Source: an uncultured Bacteroidia bacterium (GTDB taxonomy: Bacteria; Bacteroidota; Bacteroidia; Bacteroidales; UBA932). From it: a stretch of 61,947 bases of DNA. The DNA lies in NCBI GenBank assembly GCA_902780935.1, contig CACZHP010000014.1, positions 1 through 61,947 on the forward strand, given 5' to 3'. A program made the position numbers and the translations under genes. Under the pieces are notes generated by a model. That model saw only the letters and a program-made list of their open reading frames with translations. It did not search any database and had not been told where the DNA came from. Below are positions 54,192 to 61,947 of this stretch, in pieces (positions within the stretch are counted from its first letter, which is position 1; the number at the start of each line of letters is the position of its first letter).

Positions 54192-54242
54192 GTTTAAGCT
54201 TATGGGTAAAAAATTATTCTCCATTTTGCTCTGCCTGTGCGT
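54192..54242 (+). repeat. Inverted repeat right arm (51 bp, perfect) over the susC-2 start
   Basis: Identical, in opposite orientation, to 52821-52871. Between the arms are 1320 bases (52872-54191) holding the recombinase gene and the AT-rich leader. The coding part is identical even at synonymous positions for 14 codons, while susC sequences diverge after that, as expected for a recombination site. Confidence 0.97.
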
Positions 54243-57200
54243 GAGCGCTGGCATGGCATTCGCTCAGAACATGACCGTCACAGGTACGGTCACTTCCGCG
54301 GAGGATGGCCTCCCTGTGATCGGGGCGTCCGTCTTTGTACAGGGGACGACCAACGGTGTCATCACCGACGCCAACGGTAACTATACCTTGCGCAACGTCC
54401 CGTCTAACGGCATGCTCGTGTTCTCGTGCATAGGCTTCTCCAACCAAACGAAAGCCGTGGCACAGACAGTTAATGTCGTTCTTTCACCTGATTCCGAGCT
54501 ACTTGACCAGGTCGTTGTCACGGCCCAAGGTCTGACCAGGAAACAGAGGGCTATCGGTTATTCCGCTCAAACAATGAAACAGGAAGAGCTTACCTCGACC
54601 CGTAGTTTCTCATTGGGTAACTCCCTGGCTGGTAAGGTCGCCGGAGCCCAGTTCTGGGGATCCGCTGGATCGACCTTCAGCGAGGGTAAGATCATCCTCC
54701 GAGGCCCGACATCCTACAGCAACCAGGAGGGTAGCGAGCCTATCTACGTCATCGACGGAACGATCACCGGCGCAGGTGCAGTCAACATGGATGATGTCGA
54801 GAGCATCAACATCCTGAAGGGTCCCGCCGCGACCGCCCTGTACGGTTCCAGAGGAGCCAACGGTGCAGTGATCGTCACCACCAAGAAGGCCCAGGAGGGA
54901 CACAGCCAAGTCGAGTTCTCCCACACCACCTCAGCTGAGGTGTTCTACAACCATATCAAGTTCCAGAAGATGTTCGGTGGCGGTAGCGCCGCTTCCGAAG
55001 GTGCCACATCGCTTTACGCCCAGGCTGGAGGCGATGTCGATGTCCTCGACGCCAAGTACCTCTTCGAGCAGAACGAATGGGGACTCGGTGACGGCACCTA
55101 TATGATGGACTATTTCCACGATGAGAACTGGGGTCCCCGCTACGACGACAAGACCCTTGTCCGCACCGCCCTTTCATGGGATCCCACATCTTCCCACTAT
55201 AAGGAGACCGACACCTGGAGCTATAGGCTGAATCTCCGCGACCTTACACGCGTAGCCTGGACGAACAACACCAACGTCGCCTTCACGAAGGCTGTCAAGG
55301 GCATGAACACCCGCGTGTCGTTCAGCAACGTTGACCGCCCCGGTATCTTCGAGAACTCGAAGGCCGTGCGCAGATCGTTCAGCATCTCCTCGCAGATCAA
55401 ACCCAATAGCTGGCTGAATGCTGACATCAGCTATCGCTACCGTTTCCGCAGGAACCAGAACGCCGAGCAGGAGGGTTACTCCGCCAACGGTAACTACGTC
55501 TGCGACTTCATCCAGTGGGGTCAGACCAACGTCAGAATCGCCGACCTGAGGGACTGGCAGCGCCCGGACGGATCGTGGAGGTCATGGAACATCAAAAGTA
55601 CTGATGACCTTACCGCCAACTTCCACGACAATCCCTTCGCCGTGATGCACAACTACACCTACACTTCCGAGACTCAGTACCACATGCTTTCCGGCGACAT
55701 CTACGCCACCCTGCCTTGGAACTTCAAGCTCGGAGCACGTATCAACAACATGTTGAACGGCAGCCGCTACGAGGAGAAGAACGGAAGCGGATCCATCAAC
55801 TACACCCCCTATTTCAGGACGTATTTCAACCAGACCAACGATATCACCGCCCAGGGATATCTGACATGGGCGAACCAGTACGTCGAAAACCGCCTCTCGA
55901 TCGAGGCAGCTGCCTTTGCTGAAACCCGCAAATACGACTACTACTACCTGAACAGCTCCACCAACGGCGGACTTTCAGTTGACGGCCTCTTCAACCTCAG
56001 CGCATCAGCATCAACGTATTCCACGAACAACAGCGAGACCCACTACAAGACCCGCTCGTTCTTCGGCAACACCACGATCGGCTGGGACGACCTCGTCTAT
56101 GTTGACGGCTCGATCCGTTACGATCTCGACTCCCGCCTCCCTGCCGACAACAACGGTTACCTCTACGGCGGAGCCTCCCTATCCTTCATGGCCAGCAAGC
56201 TCATCAAGGCTCCTTGGCTCGACTTCTGGAAGATCAGGGGTTCCATCGCTCAGGTCGGTTCGACTCTCGGTGCCTACAACGTTCTTCCTACCTACACTAT
56301 CGGGACCAAGCTTCACGGTTTGACCACTCTGTACGAGCCCACAAAGCAGGTCAACCAGAACATCAAACCCACCATCTCCACATCCTACGAGGTCGGTACC
56401 GAGTTCAAGATGTTCAAGAACAGGTTCTATGGTGACATCAACCTCTATCAGAAGAACACCAAGAACGACATCATCGCCGCGACCGTCCTTCCCCAGTCGG
56501 GTTATTCAAGCAGGACGATCAACGCCGGTCTTGTGACCAACAAGGGTATCGAGATCCTCCTCGGTGGCACCCCTGTCCGTACAAGGGATGTCGAGTGGAA
56601 CGTCAGCGCCAACATCGCTAAGAACGTCAACACCCTCGTCGAGCTGAACCCCGACAACCCCGAGCAGACTTTCGTCAACATCTGGGGTAACTCCTTCTAC
56701 TATTACTGGTACGTCCAGTCGAGAGTAGGCGAGCCTATCGGCGCCATCGCTACCAACGCCCGTTGGAAGAGGAACGAGAACGGCCAGCTGATCCTCAGGA
56801 AGGGTACCACAGCCACAGGTGACGTGCGTCCTACCTTCGAGACCAACGAGCAGAAAGTCGCCGGTAACATCCAGCCCGATTTCACAGGTGGTTTCAACAC
56901 CAGCTTGAGGGTAAAGAACCTCACTTTCAGCGCCGCTTTGGATTATGTTATCGGTGGACAGCTTGTTTCCTGGACCAACATGTGGGGAGAGGGTTCCGGT
57001 CTGCTTGCCAGCACCGCTGCCAACAACGACAAAGGCGTCTGTGTCCGTGAGCCTGTCCAGAAGGGCGGTGGATACCACCTGACCGGTGTCGATGCCGATG
57101 GCAACCCCATGGACGGCTATATCGAGGCCTGGTACTACAACTATTATAAGTACGTCTATGACCAGGATTCCACGATCTACGACCGCACCTACTTCAAGCT

Positions 57201-57426
57201 CCGTGAGCTCTCGCTCCGCTACGACTTCCCGAAGGTGCTGCTCAACAGAATCAAGGGTGTCTCAAGGGCCAGTGTCGCTTTCGTCGCCACCAACCCTTGG
57301 CTGATCTACTCCGCTGTCCCTAACATCGATCCTTCGGAAATGGGCGGCTCTAATTACAACTTCCTTGAGGGAGGTCAGGCTCTGTCCACACGCACATTCG
57401 GACTCACTCTCAATCTCACTTTCTAA
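54202..57426 (+). CDS. SusC-like TonB-dependent transporter (operon 2)
   Basis: 1074 residues starting MGKKLFSILLCLCVSAGMAF. Same layout as operon 1: carboxypeptidase-like domain (MTVTGTVTSAEDGLPVIGAS), DQVVVTAQGLTRK, plug (PIYVIDGTITGAGAVNMDDV) and a barrel ending LTLNLTF. The surface-loop regions differ from susC-1, so the cargo probably differs. The region between recombinase and ATG is only 59 bases with no promoter I can see, so in this orientation it may be silent or read through from the recombinase gene. Confidence 0.95.
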   Translation: MGKKLFSILLCLCVSAGMAFAQNMTVTGTVTSAEDGLPVIGASVFVQGTTNGVITDANGNYTLRNVPSNGMLVFSCIGFSNQTKAVAQTVNVVLSPDSELLDQVVVTAQGLTRKQRAIGYSAQTMKQEELTSTRSFSLGNSLAGKVAGAQFWGSAGSTFSEGKIILRGPTSYSNQEGSEPIYVIDGTITGAGAVNMDDVESINILKGPAATALYGSRGANGAVIVTTKKAQEGHSQVEFSHTTSAEVFYNHIKFQKMFGGGSAASEGATSLYAQAGGDVDVLDAKYLFEQNEWGLGDGTYMMDYFHDENWGPRYDDKTLVRTALSWDPTSSHYKETDTWSYRLNLRDLTRVAWTNNTNVAFTKAVKGMNTRVSFSNVDRPGIFENSKAVRRSFSISSQIKPNSWLNADISYRYRFRRNQNAEQEGYSANGNYVCDFIQWGQTNVRIADLRDWQRPDGSWRSWNIKSTDDLTANFHDNPFAVMHNYTYTSETQYHMLSGDIYATLPWNFKLGARINNMLNGSRYEEKNGSGSINYTPYFRTYFNQTNDITAQGYLTWANQYVENRLSIEAAAFAETRKYDYYYLNSSTNGGLSVDGLFNLSASASTYSTNNSETHYKTRSFFGNTTIGWDDLVYVDGSIRYDLDSRLPADNNGYLYGGASLSFMASKLIKAPWLDFWKIRGSIAQVGSTLGAYNVLPTYTIGTKLHGLTTLYEPTKQVNQNIKPTISTSYEVGTEFKMFKNRFYGDINLYQKNTKNDIIAATVLPQSGYSSRTINAGLVTNKGIEILLGGTPVRTRDVEWNVSANIAKNVNTLVELNPDNPEQTFVNIWGNSFYYYWYVQSRVGEPIGAIATNARWKRNENGQLILRKGTTATGDVRPTFETNEQKVAGNIQPDFTGGFNTSLRVKNLTFSAALDYVIGGQLVSWTNMWGEGSGLLASTAANNDKGVCVREPVQKGGGYHLTGVDADGNPMDGYIEAWYYNYYKYVYDQDSTIYDRTYFKLRELSLRYDFPKVLLNRIKGVSRASVAFVATNPWLIYSAVPNIDPSEMGGSNYNFLEGGQALSTRTFGLTLNLTF

Positions 57427-57445
57427 AGCATAGGAGGAAGACAAT

Positions 57446-59032
57446 ATGAAAAAGATATTTACTTTAATAGTTTCCGTTTTCGCCGCATCAATGTTCTTGA
57501 CCAGCTGCGACCCTACGGATTTCGGTGACATCAACAAGGATCCCAACAAGCCTTCCACCTCGTTTACCACGTACTTCTTCACTGATGCCTGCCGTTACGC
57601 GAACAGGTTCGCCTACACGACTGCGACCAACGCCTACGACCCTTGGCTTCAAGAATGGGCCGGATATCTTTCCGAGTCCAAGAACAACCAGTACGGGCCT
57701 CTTTCCACGACATCCTATTATTCCTGCTCATCCATTTACCTCAATCCCCTGAAGAACCTTCATAACATCATTGAGATGAATGAGGATCCCGAGCAGAAGG
57801 ACCAGACCTACGTGGCTATCCTGGGCACCTCCGGGAACCAGATCGCCGCAGCCAAGACCTTGATGTCATACTACTTCATGTCCATCTCCGACATCAACGG
57901 ACCTGTCATCATCACCGATGCCTTCAAGGGCGCATCCGAGGATAACTGGACCCCGAAGTACGATACCCAACAGGAGGCCTACACCATTCTGGACAACACC
58001 CTTAAGGAGGCCTATGCCCAGTTCGACGAGAGCGGTACTCTTGACGGTTCGGCTGACGTGCTCTACGGTGGTGACATCAAGAAGTGGAAGAAGTTCAACG
58101 CTTCGCTCCGTATGCTCCTCGCCATCAAGCTCAGCGACGTGGATCCCAATACCGGTAAGACACGTTTCGCCGCCGCTTATGCGGACGGTGGTATGACCGA
58201 TGTCGCTGACGGCTTGGATTTCACTTACGATGATCTCAATTGGAACATGATGTACTACTGGTGCAGCCCCGATTATTCATCGGCCGGTCTGAACCCTGTC
58301 CCTAACTACTTCATTGTCGAGACCATGAAAGAGCTCAAGGACAACCGTATGTTCAAGTATTTCGATGTCGAGTGCTATAAGGGCAAGCGTGATCCTGAGA
58401 TCTTCCCTCGTGACCAGTACTCTTCCTTCTATGGCGCTCCTTTCGGCCTTGTTTCTAATGAGGCGGTGTCAAAATGGAGCGACTGCGTCTCCAGCATCAA
58501 CTACAGCATGCTTGGCCAGTCCGCCACCGTTCCGATCATCCCTGCCGCCAGGATCCTCCTCACAGAGGCCGAGGCCGCTTACAGGGGCTGGATCAACGCC
58601 GACCCCAAGACCCTTTACGAGGCGGGTATAAAGGCATCATTCGCCTGGTGGGGTGCGACCGGCGCCGACGCTTATGTCAAGAGTGACGCTGTCGCCTACA
58701 ACCCTGACAACGGGCTTGAGCAGATTGCAATCCAAAGGTGGATCGCTGGTTATCTCGCTGACGGTGTTCAGGCTTGGTCCGATTGGAGGCGTCTGGATAT
58801 CCCGAAGATGCCCGTGGGACCTGGGGCTTCCAACACCGGAACCACCCACTATCCTTACCGTCTGCCGTTCTACGACACTGACCGCGACTACAACAAAGAG
58901 AACTACCAGGCCGCCATCGCCACTCTCCAACCCAATGGAAAGGACGACAAGGACAACCGCATGTGGTGGGATGTCGCTCCCAACTGGGAGGGTGTCCTGA
59001 CCGAAGCGCAGTGCACACCTCCTGCTCTATAG
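57446..59032 (+). CDS. SusD-like nutrient-binding lipoprotein (operon 2)
   Basis: 528 residues; lipoprotein signal MKKIFTLIVSVFAASMFLTS-C then DPTDFGDINKDPNKPSTSFT. Helical SusD-like architecture with the same C-terminal IQRWIAGYLADGVQAWSDWR block as the operon 1 protein. It lies 19 bases after susC-2 and ends before a terminator. It partners the upstream transporter at the cell surface. Confidence 0.93.
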   Translation: MKKIFTLIVSVFAASMFLTSCDPTDFGDINKDPNKPSTSFTTYFFTDACRYANRFAYTTATNAYDPWLQEWAGYLSESKNNQYGPLSTTSYYSCSSIYLNPLKNLHNIIEMNEDPEQKDQTYVAILGTSGNQIAAAKTLMSYYFMSISDINGPVIITDAFKGASEDNWTPKYDTQQEAYTILDNTLKEAYAQFDESGTLDGSADVLYGGDIKKWKKFNASLRMLLAIKLSDVDPNTGKTRFAAAYADGGMTDVADGLDFTYDDLNWNMMYYWCSPDYSSAGLNPVPNYFIVETMKELKDNRMFKYFDVECYKGKRDPEIFPRDQYSSFYGAPFGLVSNEAVSKWSDCVSSINYSMLGQSATVPIIPAARILLTEAEAAYRGWINADPKTLYEAGIKASFAWWGATGADAYVKSDAVAYNPDNGLEQIAIQRWIAGYLADGVQAWSDWRRLDIPKMPVGPGASNTGTTHYPYRLPFYDTDRDYNKENYQAAIATLQPNGKDDKDNRMWWDVAPNWEGVLTEAQCTPPAL

Positions 59033-59051
59033 GCGATGCGAGTAAATTGAG

Positions 59052-59085
59052 AGAAGGGACCTTTCGAGGCCCCTTCTTTTTCTTT
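59052..59085 (+). terminator. Terminator after susCD operon 2
   Basis: AGAAGGG (59052-59058) pairs with CCCTTCT (59071-59077), followed by a T-rich run. Closely resembles the operon 1 terminator in arm sequence. Confidence 0.75.
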
Positions 59086-59089
59086 CTTT

Positions 59090-59116
59090 GTCATCCTGAG
59101 CTTGAGCGAAGGATCT
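59090..59116 (+). repeat. Dispersed 27-bp repeat copy between susD-2 and lpxK
   Basis: Plus strand: GTCATCCTGAGCTTGAGCGA then AGGATCT. Its end overlaps the lpxK stop codon (59115-59117). Same family as 15119, 18280 and 48039. Confidence 0.8.
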
Positions 59117-60263
59117 AATAGTCTTTATGGAATTCCCTGAGTGCCCGTAACAGCGCTTCCTCGAAAACCTCCTTCTCATGCTCAGACAGGAACCCGACCT
59201 CGATCGGAACCTGGAACATCCTGACTTTCAGCTCGTCAGGAATATCCTTCAAGTCAAGGACCCTCTGGCAGTCCTTCTCGGTGGTCGCCACGACGGCCGT
59301 CGGATGCTCCTTGACCGCCCTGAGGATCGCGCGTATGTCCGCCTTGGTGTACTTGTGGTGATCCTCGAAGCGGAACCTCTTGATAATCTTATGCTCGTCG
59401 CTCAGGTACATCCTCAGGGGAGTGTCCTTTGCGATGCCGGAGAACAGGATGAGTTTCTGAGAATATGCGTAACGGGGATCCGCCTCCTCGAAAATGGGTG
59501 TCAGGGCAATGTACCAGATGGTGGTGAAAAGAAGTATCTTTTCCTTGCCCTTCTTGTCCGTACCCCGGCATGTCTCCGGGTTGAAATCAGCGAGACCGAA
59601 AGCCTCTGCCCATTGGACTTTCTTTTCGTCCTCAAGATAGGCGGGACACTTTGAGACTATGATGATGTCCGCCTCGGAGAGTCTTTCCGGCAGATCACGG
59701 AGCCTTCCGAAGGGTAGAAGATGGTCCTTGTGGACCGGCCTGTTATAATCGACAAGAATAATATTAAGATATGCCCGGAGTGCCCTGTACTGGAAAGCGT
59801 CGTCGAGGACTATCAAGTCGGCCGGAGCGATCTGCTCATCAGCGCATCCACGGGTCCTTTTTTCTGTCTTTAGTTTCTCGGGATGGCAAAGCAGGTCGCA
59901 GCCTTTGACCCTGTCCCTGTCAACGGCGACAGTCACTCCCGGGAATTTCTTCTTAATCTGGAGAGGCTCGTCGCCATATTCCCGGACAGATCCTTCTCTC
60001 TTGACTATCTGGAAGCCCCTGGTGGATCTGCGGTGGCCCCTTGAGAGGACAGCGATGTCCTCGTAGGCCCAGTCGTCGCTCTTCAGGAGCGTACGGAGTA
60101 TCATCTCGGTGTGGGGAGTCTTGCCGGTTCCACCGGCGGTGATATTGCCCACGCAAATGGTCGGGACCTCACATGTCCTGACCTTGCGGATACCATGGTC
60201 GTAGCAGAAGTGCCTGAACTTCAGGGCCAGATAGTATGGTGCAAGTATGATCCTGTCAAGCAT
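59115..60263 (-). CDS. lpxK: Tetraacyldisaccharide 4'-kinase
   Basis: 382 residues from the ATG at 60263 (MLDRIILAPYYLALKFRHFC). Phosphorylates the 4' position of lipid A precursor at the inner membrane. The P-loop GNITAGGTGKTPHTEMIL, the Walker-B/catalytic region DLIVLDDAFQYRAL and the conserved LPFGRLRDLPERLSEAD are present. A gram-negative outer membrane with lipid A is thus implied. The stop codon overlaps a dispersed repeat. Confidence 0.95.
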   Translation of the reverse strand: MLDRIILAPYYLALKFRHFCYDHGIRKVRTCEVPTICVGNITAGGTGKTPHTEMILRTLLKSDDWAYEDIAVLSRGHRRSTRGFQIVKREGSVREYGDEPLQIKKKFPGVTVAVDRDRVKGCDLLCHPEKLKTEKRTRGCADEQIAPADLIVLDDAFQYRALRAYLNIILVDYNRPVHKDHLLPFGRLRDLPERLSEADIIIVSKCPAYLEDEKKVQWAEAFGLADFNPETCRGTDKKGKEKILLFTTIWYIALTPIFEEADPRYAYSQKLILFSGIAKDTPLRMYLSDEHKIIKRFRFEDHHKYTKADIRAILRAVKEHPTAVVATTEKDCQRVLDLKDIPDELKVRMFQVPIEVGFLSEHEKEVFEEALLRALREFHKDY

Positions 60264-60286
60264 CGCGGCACAAAGATACAAAAATA

Positions 60287-61321
60287 TCAGACGCCATAGA
60301 CGCCGGTTGACTCATTAATAGGGGTGGCGCCCCATTTTTCGGCGATATAGTCAAGGATATTCAGCACTTCGGCGGGATCATTCTCCGTGACGAGGCGCAT
60401 CCTTGTCTCCTTGAAGTCGGGGAGGCCTTTGAAGTAGCAGCTGAGGTGGCGGCGCATCTCATAGACCCCGACCGGCACTCCTTTAAGCTCTACCGATAAG
60501 CGGAAATGACGTTTGGCCAGTTCCACCCTGTCCCTCACGCCAGGAGAGGGAAGCTCCTCTCCGGTCTGGAGAAGGTGCTTGATCTCCTTGAATATCCACG
60601 GGCGGCCGAACGAGGCTCTCGCGACCATAATCCCGTCAACCCCGTAACGATCGAAGGCGTCTTTTGCCTTGGCGGCGGAGTCGATGTCGCCATTCCCTAT
60701 TATAGGTATAGTCATCCTGGGGTTCCGCTTCACCTCGCCGATCAGGGTCCAGTCGGCCTCTCCCTTGTACATCTGGCAACGGGTGCGGCCATGGACGGTA
60801 AGGGCCTGTATCCCGCAATCTTGCAGACGCTCAGCGAGTTCCACGATTATTTTGCTCTTGTCGTCCCAGCCCAGGCGGGTCTTGACAGTCACGGGCTTTC
60901 CGACGGCCTCTACGATGCGCTTGGTGATCATCACCATCTTGTCCGGCTCCCTCATCATGCCTGAGCCGGCGCCCCGGGCCGCGATCTTGCTGACTGGGCA
61001 GCCGAAGTTGATGTCTATGAGGTCGCAGCCGTGCCCGCCTACGATCTGGTCTGCGTGGTCGGCCATCCTGGCAGCCTCGACCATGGCGTCAGGGTCGCTG
61101 CCGTAGATCTGTATTCCTATAGGAGCCTCTTCATCGGAGGTCTTCAGTTTGGCGTAGGCTTTCTTGGCGTCCCGGATCAGGCCTTCGGCTGGGATGAACT
61201 CCGTATAGACCATGTCCGCTCCCTGCTCCCGGCATATTCCCCGGAAAGACGCGTCAGTCACGTCCTCCATCGGTGCCAGCAGCACCGGTCTTTCCCCAAG
61301 ATCAATGTCTCCGATCCTCAT
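60287..61321 (-). CDS. dusB: tRNA-dihydrouridine synthase
   Basis: 344 residues from the ATG at 61321 (MRIGDIDLGERPVLLAPMED), the normal family start. FMN-dependent reduction of uridines in tRNA. Motifs: LLAPMEDVTD, DINFGCPVSKIAARGAGSGM (catalytic Cys), VTVKTRLGWDD, LTVHGRTRCQMYKGEADWTL and IPIIGNGDIDSA. DusB-like rather than DusA or DusC is an estimate from the length and motif form. It starts 23 bases upstream of lpxK, and both are on the minus strand. Confidence 0.93.
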   Translation of the reverse strand: MRIGDIDLGERPVLLAPMEDVTDASFRGICREQGADMVYTEFIPAEGLIRDAKKAYAKLKTSDEEAPIGIQIYGSDPDAMVEAARMADHADQIVGGHGCDLIDINFGCPVSKIAARGAGSGMMREPDKMVMITKRIVEAVGKPVTVKTRLGWDDKSKIIVELAERLQDCGIQALTVHGRTRCQMYKGEADWTLIGEVKRNPRMTIPIIGNGDIDSAAKAKDAFDRYGVDGIMVARASFGRPWIFKEIKHLLQTGEELPSPGVRDRVELAKRHFRLSVELKGVPVGVYEMRRHLSCYFKGLPDFKETRMRLVTENDPAEVLNILDYIAEKWGATPINESTGVYGV

Positions 61322-61369
61322 TTCAAAAATGATAGGACACAAAATTACGATTTTTTCAAAAATAATTGC

Positions 61370-61377
61370 TACCTTTG
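61370..61377 (+). promoter_or_regulatory. Candidate rplM promoter (-7 box)
   Basis: TACCTTTG exactly matches TAnnTTTG, 60 bases before the rplM start and just after the divergent dus gene. No clear -33 TTG. A short CCCT/AGGG inverted repeat follows (61381-61398). Confidence 0.55.
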
Positions 61378-61437
61378 CGTCCCCTATAATGTGTAGGGAT
61401 CGCAATTATTTATGTTAAACCATTAAAGATCAAGACA

Positions 61438-61890
61438 GTGGACACACTTAGCTACAAAACAGTCTCGCTCAACAAGGCGACTGTGAACAAGGAGTGGGTC
61501 GTCATCGATGCCACGGATCTTCCCCTTGGCCGTCTTGCTTCCAGGGTTGCCCTTATCCTCCGCGGTAAGAACAAGCCCGGGTTTACCCCTCACGTGGATT
61601 GCGGTGACAACGTCATCGTCATCAACGCCGAGAAGGTCGCCCTCAAGGGAGACAAGATGGACAACAGGGTCTATATTCGCTACACCGGTTATCCCGGCGG
61701 ACAGCGTTTCACGACCCCCAGGGAGATTCTCGCGAAGAGACCCGCTGAACTGGTGAGGAGATCCGTAAAGGGAATGCTCCCCAAGACACGTCTTGGTGAC
61801 AAGATTCTCGGCAACCTGCATGTTTATGTCGGCCCCGAGCATCCGCACCAGGCGCAGAATCCTAGAGAAATTAAGTTGAACGAAATCTAA
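61438..61890 (+). CDS. rplM: 50S ribosomal protein L13
   Basis: 150 residues with a GTG start at 61438. Hallmarks: WVVIDATDLPLGRLASRVAL, DNVIVINAEKVALKGDK, YTGYPGGQR and VKGMLPKTRLGDKILGNLHV with YVGPEHPHQAQNP near the end. Full length. It is followed eight bases later by rpsI, the usual pairing. An ATG alternative is not present in a suitable place. Confidence 0.98.
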   Translation: MDTLSYKTVSLNKATVNKEWVVIDATDLPLGRLASRVALILRGKNKPGFTPHVDCGDNVIVINAEKVALKGDKMDNRVYIRYTGYPGGQRFTTPREILAKRPAELVRRSVKGMLPKTRLGDKILGNLHVYVGPEHPHQAQNPREIKLNEI

Positions 61891-61898
61891 CAGAGCAA

Positions 61899-61947
61899 AT
61901 GGAACAGAAAAACGCCCTTGGAAGACGTAAATCAGCCGTCGCTCGTG
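61899..61947 (+). CDS. rpsI: 30S ribosomal protein S9 (start only)
   Basis: The first 16 codons (MEQKNALGRRKSAVAR) up to the window edge. GRRKSAVAR is the strongly conserved S9 N terminus, and the gene directly follows rplM, as in most bacteria. Confidence 0.95.
   Translation, partial: MEQKNALGRRKSAVAR

Noticed and set aside
1-61947. CRISPR array, rRNA genes or insertion sequences
   Set aside because: I saw no regularly spaced repeat array, no rRNA sequence and no transposase gene in the window; the only mobile-type enzyme is the tyrosine recombinase.

Overview
The window reads as a chromosomal stretch of a gut-type Bacteroidales bacterium. Supporting signs are two SusC/SusD pairs, lipoproteins with BACON, Big2 and BspA-like repeats, a DAHP synthase fused to chorismate mutase, a NagB-like/PIG-L fusion, near-absence of Shine-Dalgarno sites, and promoters with the Bacteroidetes -7 box TAnnTTTG. 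GC is intermediate (about half by eye). Neither family nor species can be named from what I see.

Layout. 1-7.7 kb: three M64-type (IgA peptidase family) secreted metallopeptidases. One is cut by the window edge, one carries a frameshift, and one lies on the minus strand behind a fragment of metK. 7.7-14.8 kb: metK, then a TonB-dependent receptor with a BACON/OB-fold lipoprotein. 14.8-17.8 kb: a GH92 mannosidase fused to a phosphodiester glycosidase domain. 17.8-28.2 kb: a closely packed minus-strand run (neutral zinc metallopeptidase, NagB-like/PIG-L fusion, NagB, two tandem periplasmic paralogs, PurL, rubredoxin, CysS). 28.3 kb: tRNA-Leu(CAA). 28.6-32.7 kb: sialidase-like protein, GH43 and GH29, i.e. 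host-glycan trimming. 32.7-40 kb: surface repeat lipoproteins, a small peptide gene, a gutted nitroreductase, a GNAT enzyme, an LRR lipoprotein with a small regulator-like gene, and a Ser/Thr kinase divergent from a barrel-like protein. 40-48 kb: pfkA, a PA14 metallophosphoesterase, pyrH-frr and the Phe/Tyr branch (prephenate dehydratase, aminotransferase, prephenate dehydrogenase, DAHP synthase-chorismate mutase). 48-59 kb: two divergent susCD operons around a tyrosine recombinase. 59-62 kb: lpxK, dus, rplM and the start of rpsI.

The most notable system is at 48.1-59.0 kb. Two different susCD operons point away from each other. Between them sit one tyrosine recombinase gene and one long AT-rich leader. 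The start regions of the two susC genes form a perfect 51-bp inverted repeat (52821-52871 and 54192-54242) that includes both start codons. Inversion of the roughly 1.3-kb segment between the repeats would move the leader from one susC to the other. I infer a self-contained two-state on/off switch for alternative nutrient receptors, related in principle to the SusC/SusD shufflon of Bacteroides fragilis.

Other themes are short dispersed repeats that have entered genes in frame (GH92, cysS, kinase, barrel protein), a metK 3' fragment left beside an inserted block, and an enzyme set (M64 proteases, sialidase-like, fucosidase, GH43, mannosidase, NagB) consistent with feeding on host or dietary glycoproteins.
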